In this document: positions 8,753 through 16,806 of the stretch, in pieces | Position numbering within the stretch: position 1 is the first letter of the stretch | Layout: every line of letters begins with the position of its first letter | From: Microbispora rosea | GTDB taxonomy: Bacteria > Actinomycetota > Actinomycetes > Streptosporangiales > Streptosporangiaceae | Direction of reading: 5' to 3' | DNA: 64,000 nt | NCBI RefSeq assembly: GCF_900156315.1 | Contig: NZ_FTNI01000021.1 | Coordinates: 62,001-126,000 of the forward strand | Made by a program: the position numbers and the translations under genes | The notes under the pieces: model-generated | The model's database searches: none | Told to the model about the DNA's origin: nothing | What the model saw: the letters and a program-made list of their open reading frames with translations, nothing else

Positions 8753-9808
8753 ATGACCGAAAAGGTGACAATCGCCGACGTGGCCCGGCTCGCCGGCGTA
8801 TCACGCCAGACGGTCTCGAACGCCCTGAACAGCCCGGACGTCGTCCGCGAGGAGACCAGGCAGCGGGTGCTGCGGGCGGTCGAGGAACTCGGCTACCGGG
8901 TCAACCAGGCCGCCCGCCAGATGCGTACGGGCCGGTCCCGGCTGATCGCCATCCGGATCGAGCCCGACCGCGACGGCATCAACGGCTCGGTGCTCGACCG
9001 CTTCCTGCACGGCCTGACCGAGTCGGCCGCGCGGTCCGGCTACCGGGTGCTGCTCTACACGGCGGACGACGACCAGGCCGAGGTCGACACGTTCGAGGAC
9101 CTGCTCGGCGCGTACGAGCCGGACGCGTTCGTGCTGACCAGCACCCACCACGGCGACCTGCGCACCGCCTGGCTGCTGGACCACAAGGTGCCGTTCGTCA
9201 CCTTCGGACGCCCCTGGAGCGCGGACTCCGCGAGTGCTTCGCATGCGTGGGTGGACGTGGACGGAGCGGCCGGCACGGCCGCGGCCACCCGTCACCTGCT
9301 CGACGCGGGCCATCGCGTGATCGGCTTCCTCGGCTGGCCGTCCGGCTCCGGGGTCGGCGACGACCGCCGCGAGGGCTGGGCGCGCACGCTCGCCGCGGCG
9401 GGCGTCGACCCCGCCGGCCTGAGCCGGGCCACCAGCGACGGGGTGGCCGACGGCGAGAAGGCCGCCCACGACCTGCTGCGGTCGGACCTCGGGGTGACCG
9501 CGCTCGTCTGCGTCAGCGACTCGCTCGCGCTCGGCGCGCTGCACGCCGCCCGCTCCCCCGGCCTCGCCTGGCAGCCCGGCAGGGGGCCCGGGGGCGGCGC
9601 GGCGGAACGGCCGGTCGCGGTGATCGGCTTCGACGACACGCCGGTGGCCAAGGCCGTCGGCCTGACCAGCCTGAGCCAGCCGCTGGCGCAGGCCGCCGCG
9701 CACTGCGTGGCGCTCCTCACCACACTCCTCGACGGCCAGGCGGACCCCGGCGAACCGCCGGCGAACGTGCTGCTCGAACCCTCGCTGGTCGTCCGCCAGT
9801 CGGCGTGA
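8753..9808 (+). CDS. LacI-family sugar-responsive repressor
   Basis: 351 residues. The N-terminal helix-turn-helix is VTIADVARLAGVSRQTVSNA (5-24) with the hinge helix QAARQMRTGRSR; the rest is a periplasmic-binding-protein-like ligand domain. ATG at 8753 has GAAGGGCGG upstream. It is followed 40 bases later by the sugar ABC importer and is divergent from the debranching enzyme, so it is the likely local repressor released by the imported sugar. A perfect LacI-type palindrome lies in its own 5' region. Confidence 0.92.
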   Translation: MTEKVTIADVARLAGVSRQTVSNALNSPDVVREETRQRVLRAVEELGYRVNQAARQMRTGRSRLIAIRIEPDRDGINGSVLDRFLHGLTESAARSGYRVLLYTADDDQAEVDTFEDLLGAYEPDAFVLTSTHHGDLRTAWLLDHKVPFVTFGRPWSADSASASHAWVDVDGAAGTAAATRHLLDAGHRVIGFLGWPSGSGVGDDRREGWARTLAAAGVDPAGLSRATSDGVADGEKAAHDLLRSDLGVTALVCVSDSLALGALHAARSPGLAWQPGRGPGGGAAERPVAVIGFDDTPVAKAVGLTSLSQPLAQAAAHCVALLTTLLDGQADPGEPPANVLLEPSLVVRQSA

Positions 9809-9848
9809 ACCGGCGCGTCCTTCCCCTCAACGAAGATCGGGAATGCTC

Positions 9849-11096
9849 ATGAAGAACAGAACCGTGCGGACGGCGGTGCTCGGCGCCGCCTGCGCCGCGC
9901 TCCTTTCCTCGGCCGCCTGCGGCAGCGGTTTCGACGACGACAAGGCGGCCGCTCCCGCCCAGCAGAGCGGCGGCCCGGCCCACCTGCAGATCCTCATCGG
10001 CTCCTCGGGCGACGCGGAGACCACCGCGGTGAAGGACGCCGCCGCGGCCTGGGCGAAGAAGTCCGGCTCGACGGCGACCGTGACCCCGGCGCAGGACCTC
10101 GCCCAGCAGCTCGGCCAGGCGTTCGCGGGCGACAACCCGCCCGACGTGTTCTACGTGGACGCCTCCCGGTTCGCCGACTACGCGAGCGTGGGCGCCCTGG
10201 AGCCGTACGCCGACAAGCTGTCCGGGGCGTCGGACTTCTACCCGAGCCTGCGCACCACGTTCACCTACGACGGCACGTTCTACTGCGCGCCGAAGGACTT
10301 CTCCACCCTCGCCCTGGTGATCAACGACGACCTGTGGGCCAAGGCCGGGCTGGGCGAGGGCGACGTGCCGACGACCTGGGACCAGCTCACCGCGGTGAGC
10401 GAGAAGCTCAAGGCCGAGGGCGTCACGCCGCTCGCGATCGCCGACACCCGCGACCGGGTCGGCGCGTTCCTGGTGCAGGCGGGCGGCTGGATCACCAGCC
10501 CCGACGGCAAGCAGGCGACGGCGGACAGCCCGGAGAACCTCAAGGCCCTGCAGTACGTCCAGTCGCTGCTCAAGGACAAGCTCGCCCAGTTCCCGAGCCA
10601 GCTCGACGCGGGCTGGGGCGGTGAGGCCTTCGGCAAGGGCAAGGCCGCGATGACCGTCGAGGGCAACTGGATCAAGGGCGCGCTGAAGGCCGACTTCCCC
10701 GACGTGAAGTACAGCGTGCACGAGCTTCCGGCCGGCCCCAAGGGCAAGGGCACCCTGTCGTTCACCAACTGCTGGGGCATCTCGGCGAAGAGCAAGTACA
10801 AGCAGCAGGCGATCGACTTCGTCGAGGCGATGACCACCGTCGACCAGCAGATGACCTTCGCCCGGGCCTTCGGGGTCATGCCCTCGCGGCAGTCGGCGAA
10901 GGACGTCTACACCAAGGAGTTCCCCGCCGACGGCCCGTTCGTGAACGGCGCCGACTACGCCCAGGGCCCGGTCAACGCGCCGAAGATGGACAGCGTCCTG
11001 GCCGACTTCGACACCGGTATCCAGAAGCTCGCCTCCAGCGACCCGAAGGCGCTGCTGGAGCGCGTGCAGAAGAACACCCAGGCCGCCCTCGGCTGA
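9849..11096 (+). CDS. Sugar ABC transporter substrate-binding lipoprotein
   Basis: 415 residues from the ATG at 9849. An ATG at 9843 is in frame, but the GGGA at 9839-9842 is correctly spaced only for 9849. The signal peptide ends in a lipobox LLSSAAC (Cys24), so the mature protein is lipid-anchored outside the membrane. The fold is extracellular solute-binding family 1 (PDVFYVDASRFADYASVGAL, GGWGEAFGKGKAAMTVEGNW-like). It captures an oligosaccharide for the two permeases downstream. Exact sugar unknown; the linked debranching-like enzyme suggests an alpha-glucan fragment. Confidence 0.92.
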   Translation: MKNRTVRTAVLGAACAALLSSAACGSGFDDDKAAAPAQQSGGPAHLQILIGSSGDAETTAVKDAAAAWAKKSGSTATVTPAQDLAQQLGQAFAGDNPPDVFYVDASRFADYASVGALEPYADKLSGASDFYPSLRTTFTYDGTFYCAPKDFSTLALVINDDLWAKAGLGEGDVPTTWDQLTAVSEKLKAEGVTPLAIADTRDRVGAFLVQAGGWITSPDGKQATADSPENLKALQYVQSLLKDKLAQFPSQLDAGWGGEAFGKGKAAMTVEGNWIKGALKADFPDVKYSVHELPAGPKGKGTLSFTNCWGISAKSKYKQQAIDFVEAMTTVDQQMTFARAFGVMPSRQSAKDVYTKEFPADGPFVNGADYAQGPVNAPKMDSVLADFDTGIQKLASSDPKALLERVQKNTQAALG

Positions 11097-11110
11097 CGCG
11101 AGACGGTGCG

Positions 11111-11136
11111 GGTCCCGGCCGGTCACGGCCGGGACC
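11111..11136 (+). terminator. Strong intercistronic hairpin after the binding-protein gene
   Basis: GGTCCCGGCC and GGCCGGGACC form a perfect stem, extended by one G-C pair to 11 bp, with loop GTCA. It lies between the binding-protein gene and the first permease. Such hairpins commonly stabilise or partly terminate transcripts so that binding protein exceeds permease. Confidence 0.6.
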
Positions 11137-11158
11137 CCGCCGACCGGAAGGAGTGACC

Positions 11159-12262
11159 GTGGCCGACACCGCACCCGCCCCCGCGCCCGTCTCCCCACGG
11201 GCCGCGCGGCCGGGGCCCCGGCTGAGCGCGGCCGTACGGGAGAACATCGCGGGCTGGCTGTTCGTGGCACCGGTGGTGGTGATCCTGGGCCTGTTCCTGC
11301 TGCTGCCGATCCTGATGGCGATGTGGGTCAGCCTCACCGACTGGAACGGCCAGGGCAGCCCGTTCCGCTCGGGCGTGCCGTTCGTGGGGCTGGACAACTA
11401 CACCCGGCTGTTCACCGAGGACGGCCTGGCCCGCCAGGACTTCATGACCAGCGTGCGGAACAACTTCTACTACGTCGCGATCGTCGTGCCCGCCCAGACG
11501 GTGCTGGCGCTGGGCCTCGCCGTGATCGTGAACAACAGGATGCTGAAGGGGAAGACGTTCTTCCGCGCCGCGTTCTTCTTCCCCTCGGTCACCAGCTCGG
11601 TCGCGATCAGCGTGGTGTTCCTGTTCATCTTCGCCAACTCGGGCGCGGTGACCAGCCTGCTGAAGCTGTTCGGGATCGACGGCCCGCAGTGGTTCTCCGA
11701 CTCGCGGGGCGTGCTCCACCTGCTGCTCGGAGGGCTCGGCCTGGTCGATCCCGCCGATCCGCCGGCGGCGCTGACAAGCGGCGGGCCGTTCGGGCTCTCG
11801 TGGTGGGAGTGGCTGTCCGGGCCCAGCGTGGCGATGTGCACGATCATCATGCTGGTCGTCTGGACGACGTCGGGAACGTTCATGTTGATGTTCCTGGCCG
11901 CGCTCCAGGACATCCCGGTGACGCTGGAGGAGGCCGGCATGCTCGACGGCGCCGGGCGCTGGCAGCAGTTCCGGCACATCACGCTCCCGCTGCTGAAGCC
12001 CACGCTGTTCCTGGTGCTGACGCTCGGCCTCATCGCGACCTGGCAGGTCTTCGACCAGGTCTACGTGATGAGCCAGGGCAACCCCGCCAAGACCACCCTC
12101 ACCCCGGCCTTCCTGTCGTACCAGACGGCCTTCCGGAGCTTCGAGTACGGCTCGGGGACGGCCATCTCGTTCGTGCTGTTCGCCATCATCGTCGTGCTCG
12201 CGCTGCTCCAGCGGTGGATCATGCGCGACCGCGACCCCGCCCGCCGTACGAGGAGGTCGTGA
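11159..12262 (+). CDS. Sugar ABC transporter permease (MalF-like)
   Basis: 367 residues from GTG 11159, which is five bases after AGGAG (11149-11153); the in-frame GTG at 11153 overlaps that site and is rejected. Six or more membrane helices; the EAA loop is EEAGMLDGAGRWQQFRHITL, the contact for the ATPase. A glycine/proline-rich stretch of about 40 residues (LLLGGLGLVDPADPPAAL onward) between central helices is longer than in most MalF-type permeases. Its stop overlaps the ribosome binding site region of the second permease. No ATPase gene follows, which fits a shared MsiK. Confidence 0.92.
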   Translation: MADTAPAPAPVSPRAARPGPRLSAAVRENIAGWLFVAPVVVILGLFLLLPILMAMWVSLTDWNGQGSPFRSGVPFVGLDNYTRLFTEDGLARQDFMTSVRNNFYYVAIVVPAQTVLALGLAVIVNNRMLKGKTFFRAAFFFPSVTSSVAISVVFLFIFANSGAVTSLLKLFGIDGPQWFSDSRGVLHLLLGGLGLVDPADPPAALTSGGPFGLSWWEWLSGPSVAMCTIIMLVVWTTSGTFMLMFLAALQDIPVTLEEAGMLDGAGRWQQFRHITLPLLKPTLFLVLTLGLIATWQVFDQVYVMSQGNPAKTTLTPAFLSYQTAFRSFEYGSGTAISFVLFAIIVVLALLQRWIMRDRDPARRTRRS

Positions 12263-12264
12263 CC

Positions 12265-13110
12265 GTGAAACGCCGGGACTCCCGCTCGCTCGCCTCCACC
12301 TTCGCGGGCTACTTCGTGCTGGTCTTCTTCGCGCTGGTCTTCCTCTATCCGTTCGTGATCCAGGTCGCGAACTCGTTGAAGACCGAGCCGGACGCCGCCG
12401 CGAACGCGCTGTCGCCCCTCCCTCATCCCTTCACGACCGGCGGCTACGAGAAGGTCTTCCTCAACACCGACCTGCCGCTCTGGCTGGGCAACTCGATGCT
12501 GGTGACGATCCTGGTCACCGCCGGGCGGGTGCTGCTGTGCTCGATGGCCGGGTACGCGCTGGCGCGCGTCCGCTTCCGCGGCCGCAAGGCGCTGTTCTCC
12601 GCCGTCATCGGGGTCATGGCCGTGCCGCCCGTGGTGCTGTTCGTGCCGAAGTTCCTGGTGCTCAACCAGTTCGGCATATACGACAGCTACACGGCGCTGG
12701 TCCTGCCCCTGATCGTGGACGCCGCGGGCGTCTTCATGATGAAGCAGTTCTTCGAGTCGGTCCCGGTGAGCGTGGAGGAGGCCGCGCGCATCGACGGCGC
12801 GGGGGTGTGGCGGACGTTCTGGTCGGTGGTGCTGCCGATGGCGCGACCGGCCCTGATCACCCTGACGATCATCTCCTTCCAGGGCAGCTGGAACGAGTTC
12901 GCGCACACACTCGTGGCGGTGCAGAGCCCGGAGCTGTTCACGCTGCCGCGAGGAATCGCCGACCTGGTCAGCGGCTCGCTCGGCAAGGGCACGCAGTATC
13001 CGCTCAAGCTCGGCGCCGCCGTGCTCGCCACGATCCCGGTGGCGGTCATCTTCGTGGTGTTCCAGCGCTACTTCGTACGCGGCGCCAACGAGGGCGCGGA
13101 GAAGGGCTGA
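12265..13110 (+). CDS. Sugar ABC transporter permease (MalG-like)
   Basis: 281 residues. AGGAGG at 12251-12256 is eight bases before GTG 12265 and only two before the alternative GTG 12259, so 12265 is chosen. Six membrane helices and the EAA loop EEAARIDGAGVWRTFWSVVL are present, then SFQGSWNEFAHTLV. It pairs with the preceding permease to form the channel. A strong hairpin follows immediately. Confidence 0.92.
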   Translation: MKRRDSRSLASTFAGYFVLVFFALVFLYPFVIQVANSLKTEPDAAANALSPLPHPFTTGGYEKVFLNTDLPLWLGNSMLVTILVTAGRVLLCSMAGYALARVRFRGRKALFSAVIGVMAVPPVVLFVPKFLVLNQFGIYDSYTALVLPLIVDAAGVFMMKQFFESVPVSVEEAARIDGAGVWRTFWSVVLPMARPALITLTIISFQGSWNEFAHTLVAVQSPELFTLPRGIADLVSGSLGKGTQYPLKLGAAVLATIPVAVIFVVFQRYFVRGANEGAEKG

Positions 13111-13139
13111 CCGGACCGGCCCTTCACGGGCCGGTCCGG
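13111..13139 (+). terminator. Terminator hairpin of the sugar importer operon
   Basis: A 12-bp perfect stem, CCGGACCGGCCC with GGGCCGGTCCGG, loop TTCAC, starting on the base after the stop codon. No U-tract, as is common in high-GC actinobacteria. It also lies at the end of the convergent gene. Confidence 0.75.
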
Positions 13140-13148
13140 TGTCCTCCT

Positions 13149-13604
13149 TCAGCGTCCGTCCAGCAGGCTCACCCGGCAGCCCAGCTCGGCGCCCACCCGG
13201 TCGAGCAGCACGGCGAAGCCGTCGCGCGTCCGCGGCCCGAGCCCCCGGAAGAACCCGTTGACGAGGGGCACTCCCCAGCGCAGGCTCTCGGCCACGTTGC
13301 GGACCTGGTGGACCAGCAGCGTGCCGGCCGGATCGGGCGCGAGGCGGTACTCGCCGCGGTACCACCAGCCGCCCTGCGCGGCCAGCAGGTCCCGGCCCAC
13401 CTCCACCGTCATCGCGTGGCCGGGCGCGGCCAGGACGAAGCGGTCCGGCCCGCCCGTGAGCGTCCCGCCGTGGTCGGCGAACGGGAAGCAGTTGTCCCGC
13501 CCCACCGGCCCCGGCCGTACGCGCAGGAGCAGGCCGGCCACCCGCTCGACCGGAGCCTCGACGACGCCGCGTACCTCGCACAGGAGGGTTCCCGCGGACG
13601 TCAC
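13149..13604 (-). CDS. SRPBCC-like small ligand-binding protein
   Basis: 151 residues, GTG start overlapping the preceding stop by four bases (GTGA). The pattern EVRGVVEAPVERVAGLLL at the start, a central GHAMTVEVGRDLLA, then YRLAPDPAGTLLVHQVRNVA and a long C-terminal helix is that of a START/SRPBCC helix-grip protein. These bind hydrophobic ligands or act as hydrolases or cyclases; nothing here shows which. It is translationally coupled to the SnoaL-like gene upstream. Confidence 0.6.
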   Translation of the reverse strand: MTSAGTLLCEVRGVVEAPVERVAGLLLRVRPGPVGRDNCFPFADHGGTLTGGPDRFVLAAPGHAMTVEVGRDLLAAQGGWWYRGEYRLAPDPAGTLLVHQVRNVAESLRWGVPLVNGFFRGLGPRTRDGFAVLLDRVGAELGCRVSLLDGR

Positions 13605-13999
13605 GGCGTGCCGATCCGCGTGTTGTGGAACGACGCGAAGCGCCAGCCGTCGCCCTCCCTGACCGCGGTGAAGGTCATGATCGAGTCGCGGCCGGGGTCG
13701 GCCGTGCCGTCCGGCAGGCCCGAGCCCCCGGTGGTCACGACCAGTGCCACGTCCGGGCTCAGCGAGCGGATCTTCCGCAGCGGCGGCGCGGCGGCCGGTG
13801 CGCCCAGCCGGGATCCCTTCAGCGGTCCCTCGAACAGCGCCCGGTGGCTGTCCTCGATGGCCTGCCGGCCCTCCATGCGGGCCCCGAAGTACGTCACGTA
13901 GTCGGCGTCCTCCGTGAACAGGTTGGCGAAGGCGGCGGCGTCTCCGTCGTTCCAGGCAGCGGTCAGCGCGTCGAGCAGGCGGTGGATGTCGTCGGACAT
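13601..13999 (-). CDS. SgcJ/EcaC-type SnoaL-like protein
   Basis: 132 residues from the ATG at 13999, nine bases after GAGGAG. The stretch IHRLLDALTAAWNDGDAAAF, then FTEDADYVTYFGARMEGRQA, is the hallmark of the SgcJ/EcaC group of the NTF2 fold. These cone-shaped proteins are found near polyketide and other oxidative genes and bind small hydrophobic molecules; catalytic function is often unproven. It forms a two-gene unit with the SRPBCC-like gene. Confidence 0.75.
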   Translation of the reverse strand: MSDDIHRLLDALTAAWNDGDAAAFANLFTEDADYVTYFGARMEGRQAIEDSHRALFEGPLKGSRLGAPAAAPPLRKIRSLSPDVALVVTTGGSGLPDGTADPGRDSIMTFTAVREGDGWRFASFHNTRIGTP

Positions 14000-14086
14000 G
14001 TCGTGCGGCTCCTCTCGGATGACCGCGAAGCCGCCTATCCTCTGGGGTGCGAGTCCTGATCGGCCGCTTCGCGGTGGTCGGGTCCG

Positions 14087-14120
14087 GCGCCGGCCGGATG
14101 TTGGCGCATCCGGCCGGCGC
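14087..14120 (-). terminator. Terminator hairpin of the PadR gene
   Basis: A 13-bp perfect stem (GCGCCGGCCGGAT with ATCCGGCCGGCGC), eight-base loop, beginning one base beyond the PadR stop. Confidence 0.7.
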
Positions 14121-14121
14121 G

Positions 14122-14721
14122 TCACTGTCGGTCGAGCTGCCCGGCGTTCGAATCGACGTTCCAGGAGACCTGGCCGGACCGGATCTCGGCGAGAGTCGCG
14201 CGGACCCACTCCAGTTCGGCCGCCTTCATCGCCCGGTCGTACTCCACTTCGAGGACCAGCACGCGCGGCAGGCCGGAGCCGGCCAGCGCCGCGATGTGCG
14301 CGTCGGCGGAGACGATGGCGCCCTCCAGCGTGGCGACGCGGGTGCTCAGCGCCCGCTCCGCCTCGGGGACCGGAAGGCATCCCATCAGCGACACCGCGGC
14401 CAGGAAGACCTTGGTGTCGCCGTCCGGCTGCTCCAGGAGGCGGCGGAGCCGGCTGCTCAGCTCGGCCCGTCCCTCCTCGGTCACGCGGTAGACCGTGCGC
14501 TCCGGCCGCCGGCCCTCCCTGCTGGTCTCCGCGGGGACGATGAGCTCCTCGCGGGCCAGCCGGTCGACCGCGTGGTAGAGGCTGCGCGGCAGGCCGCCGA
14601 TGTAGTCCTTGTGTGTGTCGATGACGAACCGGTGCAGCTCATAGGGGTGGGCGGGCCGTACGGACAGCAGGGCGAGCACCGTCAGCCCGACCAGATCCCT
14701 GTCCGCTCGTCCCCGCGCCAT
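14122..14721 (-). CDS. PadR-family transcriptional regulator
   Basis: 199 residues. The winged helix is at 8-85 (VGLTVLALLSVRPAHPYELH, then GLPRSLYHAVDRLAREELIV, RTVYRVTEEGRAEL) and a C-terminal Vir-like helical dimer domain follows. PadR proteins are usually local repressors of drug-efflux or phenolic-acid genes; no such target is adjacent here. A 31-bp inverted-repeat region with a TATAGT -10 lies 9-40 bases upstream, suggesting autoregulation. Confidence 0.9.
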   Translation of the reverse strand: MARGRADRDLVGLTVLALLSVRPAHPYELHRFVIDTHKDYIGGLPRSLYHAVDRLAREELIVPAETSREGRRPERTVYRVTEEGRAELSSRLRRLLEQPDGDTKVFLAAVSLMGCLPVPEAERALSTRVATLEGAIVSADAHIAALAGSGLPRVLVLEVEYDRAMKAAELEWVRATLAEIRSGQVSWNVDSNAGQLDRQ

Positions 14722-14730
14722 CGCTCCCCC

Positions 14731-14761
14731 ATCGCTTTATTGCACTTTGCACTATAGCGAT
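14731..14761. promoter_or_regulatory. Inverted repeat in the PadR promoter
   Basis: ATCGCT (14731-14736) and AGCGAT (14756-14761) face each other; inside are two TGCA tetramers. On the minus strand TATAGT (14755-14750) fits a -10. The site begins nine bases before the PadR ATG and touches the start of a small divergent ORF. Confidence 0.45.
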
Positions 14762-14911
14762 ATGCATCCAAAGCGGAAAGCCCCGGTACGAACCCGGCGC
14801 AAGCAGGACCCTCCACCAAGACCCGAGGCCAAGCGGTGCACGCAGAAACTGGGCGTCAAGCACCTGCGGCAGGTGCAGATGTACGCGGTGAACGAGAGCG
14901 GCGAGGGGTAG
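14762..14911 (+). CDS. Possible small basic protein, 49 residues
   Basis: ATG at 14762 opens a 49-residue frame, MHPKRKAPVRTRRKQDPPPR at the start and YAVNESGEG at the end. It shares the divergent control region of the PadR gene, and a hairpin with a 9-bp stem begins nine bases after its TAG. No ribosome binding site is visible, so translation would be leaderless. It has no recognisable domain. The layout (promoter, short frame, terminator) is the only support. Confidence 0.25.
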   Translation: MHPKRKAPVRTRRKQDPPPRPEAKRCTQKLGVKHLRQVQMYAVNESGEG

Positions 14912-14920
14912 GCAAATCGA

Positions 14921-14950
14921 CGCGCAGGCACCGGCAACGGCGCCTGCGCG
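14921..14950 (+). terminator. Hairpin downstream of the small ORF
   Basis: CGCGCAGGC (14921-14929) pairs with GCCTGCGCG (14942-14950), 12-base loop. Confidence 0.45.
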
Positions 14951-15017
14951 GTTCACGTCGTCGACTCCGTGAAGGACCGTCTCCGGTGCGGGCGCCGACC
15001 GCACCGGCGGCCCCCGG

Positions 15018-15245
15018 TCACCCGGCGGCGGCGGGGTCGGCGGCGAAGGTGGCGGTCAACTCGGCCTGCGCGGCCAGAGCGGCGTCGAGGGCCTCGGGAT
15101 CGTCGGCGTCGAGCGTCATCGCGCATCCCATGCGGATCGCTTCGAGGTCTACCGGCCCGCGCCTGGTCGCCCACCAGCGGCCGACGTCCGACCGCCAGAT
15201 GATCCAGCCGGTATGGACCCGTGCGATGTCCTCCAACGTGGTCAT
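15018..15245 (-). CDS. Small hypothetical protein, WRSD family (copy 1)
   Basis: 75 residues from ATG 15245, placed nine bases after GGAG; ATGs at 15254 and 15284 are in frame but badly spaced. The core HTGWIIWRSDVGRWWATRRG is followed by a segment with two Met-Cys-rich positions (IRMGCAMTLDADDPEAL). A paralogue at 52437-52673 shares WxIWRSDxGRWxATR and the same spacing to a final alanine-rich helix. No known domain. It is divergent from the XRE/TPR regulator, an arrangement seen for small partner proteins of such regulators in actinobacteria. Confidence 0.65.
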   Translation of the reverse strand: MTTLEDIARVHTGWIIWRSDVGRWWATRRGPVDLEAIRMGCAMTLDADDPEALDAALAAQAELTATFAADPAAAG

Positions 15246-15369
15246 GTCACCCATCTCCAACGGCTGCTCGCGGAAGTGGGCCAAGCTAAGCGCTTATGAA
15301 GTGGTTGGAGTATCAGCCAGAGGACGTCCAATCACAGCCAGTAGCCGCACGAACACAGAATCTCCCGTA

Positions 15370-15392
15370 GTGTCAGCGTGTCACGCTGACAC
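15370..15392. promoter_or_regulatory. Perfect 23-bp palindrome upstream of the XRE regulator
   Basis: Arms GTGTCAGCGTG and CACGCTGACAC around one T, 35 bases before the XRE ATG and within the gap shared with the small divergent gene. Too far from either gene's end to be a terminator; likely an operator. Confidence 0.55.
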
Positions 15393-15426
15393 AGCGTGCT
15401 TGCGGTCGTGCGAGGAGGGGTGCGAC

Positions 15427-16767
15427 ATGCCGGCCAACCACCGCCATCCGCCGAACCGCCGGCTCGCGTGGGAACGCCTGCAGCGCGGGTGGTCCTACGA
15501 GGAGCTGTGCGAGCGTATCCGCGCGTCCATGCGGTCGTGCGACGAGAAGGACACCGGCCTGACGGCCAACACCGTTCGACGGTGGGAGACCGGTGAGCGG
15601 TGGCCGGATCCGCGCTACCGCAAGCACATCGTGACGATTTTCGACAAGCCCGCGAGCGAGCTGGGACTGCTCACCCCCGACGAGATGGCCATGCGGCCGG
15701 TCACGGAGGTGGTGGACGAGATACGGAGGCTGCTGAGCATGATCGTCGCAGAAGGCATCGACCGCTCCACGTTCCTGCGGGGGCTTCTCGGCGCGGGCGT
15801 GCTCGCTCCGCTCCTCGGCGAGGGCGGCGAGCGTCTTCCCGCGGCGGTGGAACGCGGGCGCGGGGTCGACGCCGAGTCGGCCGAGGCGTTCGCCCGGGTC
15901 GTCGACAAGCAGGCCGCCCTCTACTGGACCTCGCCGCCGGACGACATCTTCCAGGCGTCGGTCGCGCACACCCGGCTCGGGATGAGCCTGCTGCGGGCGG
16001 CGCCGGAGGGTGCGGTCAGGCAGACGCTCGCCGAGGCGGCCGCGCGCTCGGCCCTGCTGTCGGGCCGGGTCGCCTTCTTCGACCTCGACGACGGCCCCAC
16101 CGCGGCGCGGCTGTACCGGATGGCCCTGTCGGCCACCCGGGAGTGCGGCGACCATCCGCTCGCCGCCGCCGTGCTCGCCCACGCGGCGTTCGTGCCGGGG
16201 TTCGAGGGCAACCGTACGGACGCCCTGGGTCTGCTGGACGCGGCGTTCGCGCACGCCTGGCACGGCGTCGGCCCGCTCACCAGGGCCTGGCTGCACTGCG
16301 TGGCGTCGGAGATCTCGGCCCGCTGCGGCGAGCCGAAGGAGTGCATGCGCCACATCGACCGCGCCGACCAGATGGTGGACGCGGGCGGCGACGACCCCGC
16401 GTGGCTGGACTTCTTCGAGCGGGCGAGGCTCGACGGGTTCGCCGGCTACAGCGCGCTGACGGCGGGCAACCACGAGGAGGCGACCCGCCGGCTGCGCAAG
16501 GCGCTCGACGACCTGGGCCCGAACGGCGGCAAGCAGCGCTCGGTGCTGCTCGCCGACCTCGCCGCCGCCCACGCCCCCACCGACGACGACCAGGCCGCCG
16601 AACACCTCAACCAGGCGGTCGACGCGCTCGACGACCAGTGGTACGCGATCGGCCACGACCGCGTACGCCGCGTGCTGAAGGTCCTGCCGCCCGCCGCCCA
16701 GACGCGGGCGCTGGACGAACGGCTGACCGACCTCGGCCGATCCAGGCACCCCGAGCTCACGATGTGA
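15427..16767 (+). CDS. XRE-type helix-turn-helix regulator with TPR-like domain
   Basis: 446 residues, ATG after GAGGAGG. An XRE helix-turn-helix occupies 9-75 (WERLQRGWSYEELCERIR, TGLTANTVRRWETGERWPDP). Residues 115-140 contain a short hydrophobic segment (FLRGLLGAGVLAPLL) common in this actinobacterial group, then helical repeats of TPR type to the end (CVASEISARCGEPKECMRHI, HEEATRRLRKALDDLG). Members regulate development or secondary metabolism and bind peptides or partner proteins. A perfect 23-bp palindrome lies just upstream. Confidence 0.85.
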   Translation: MPANHRHPPNRRLAWERLQRGWSYEELCERIRASMRSCDEKDTGLTANTVRRWETGERWPDPRYRKHIVTIFDKPASELGLLTPDEMAMRPVTEVVDEIRRLLSMIVAEGIDRSTFLRGLLGAGVLAPLLGEGGERLPAAVERGRGVDAESAEAFARVVDKQAALYWTSPPDDIFQASVAHTRLGMSLLRAAPEGAVRQTLAEAAARSALLSGRVAFFDLDDGPTAARLYRMALSATRECGDHPLAAAVLAHAAFVPGFEGNRTDALGLLDAAFAHAWHGVGPLTRAWLHCVASEISARCGEPKECMRHIDRADQMVDAGGDDPAWLDFFERARLDGFAGYSALTAGNHEEATRRLRKALDDLGPNGGKQRSVLLADLAAAHAPTDDDQAAEHLNQAVDALDDQWYAIGHDRVRRVLKVLPPAAQTRALDERLTDLGRSRHPELTM

Positions 16768-16780
16768 CGAGGGCGGCGTT

Positions 16781-16798
16781 TATACGACCGGTCGTATA
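16781..16798. promoter_or_regulatory. TetR-type operator TATACGACCGGTCGTATA
   Basis: A perfect 18-bp palindrome ending eight bases before the TetR ATG, overlapping where the promoter must be. Most likely the autoregulatory site of the TetR protein. Confidence 0.7.
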
Positions 16799-16806
16799 CT
16801 GATCGT

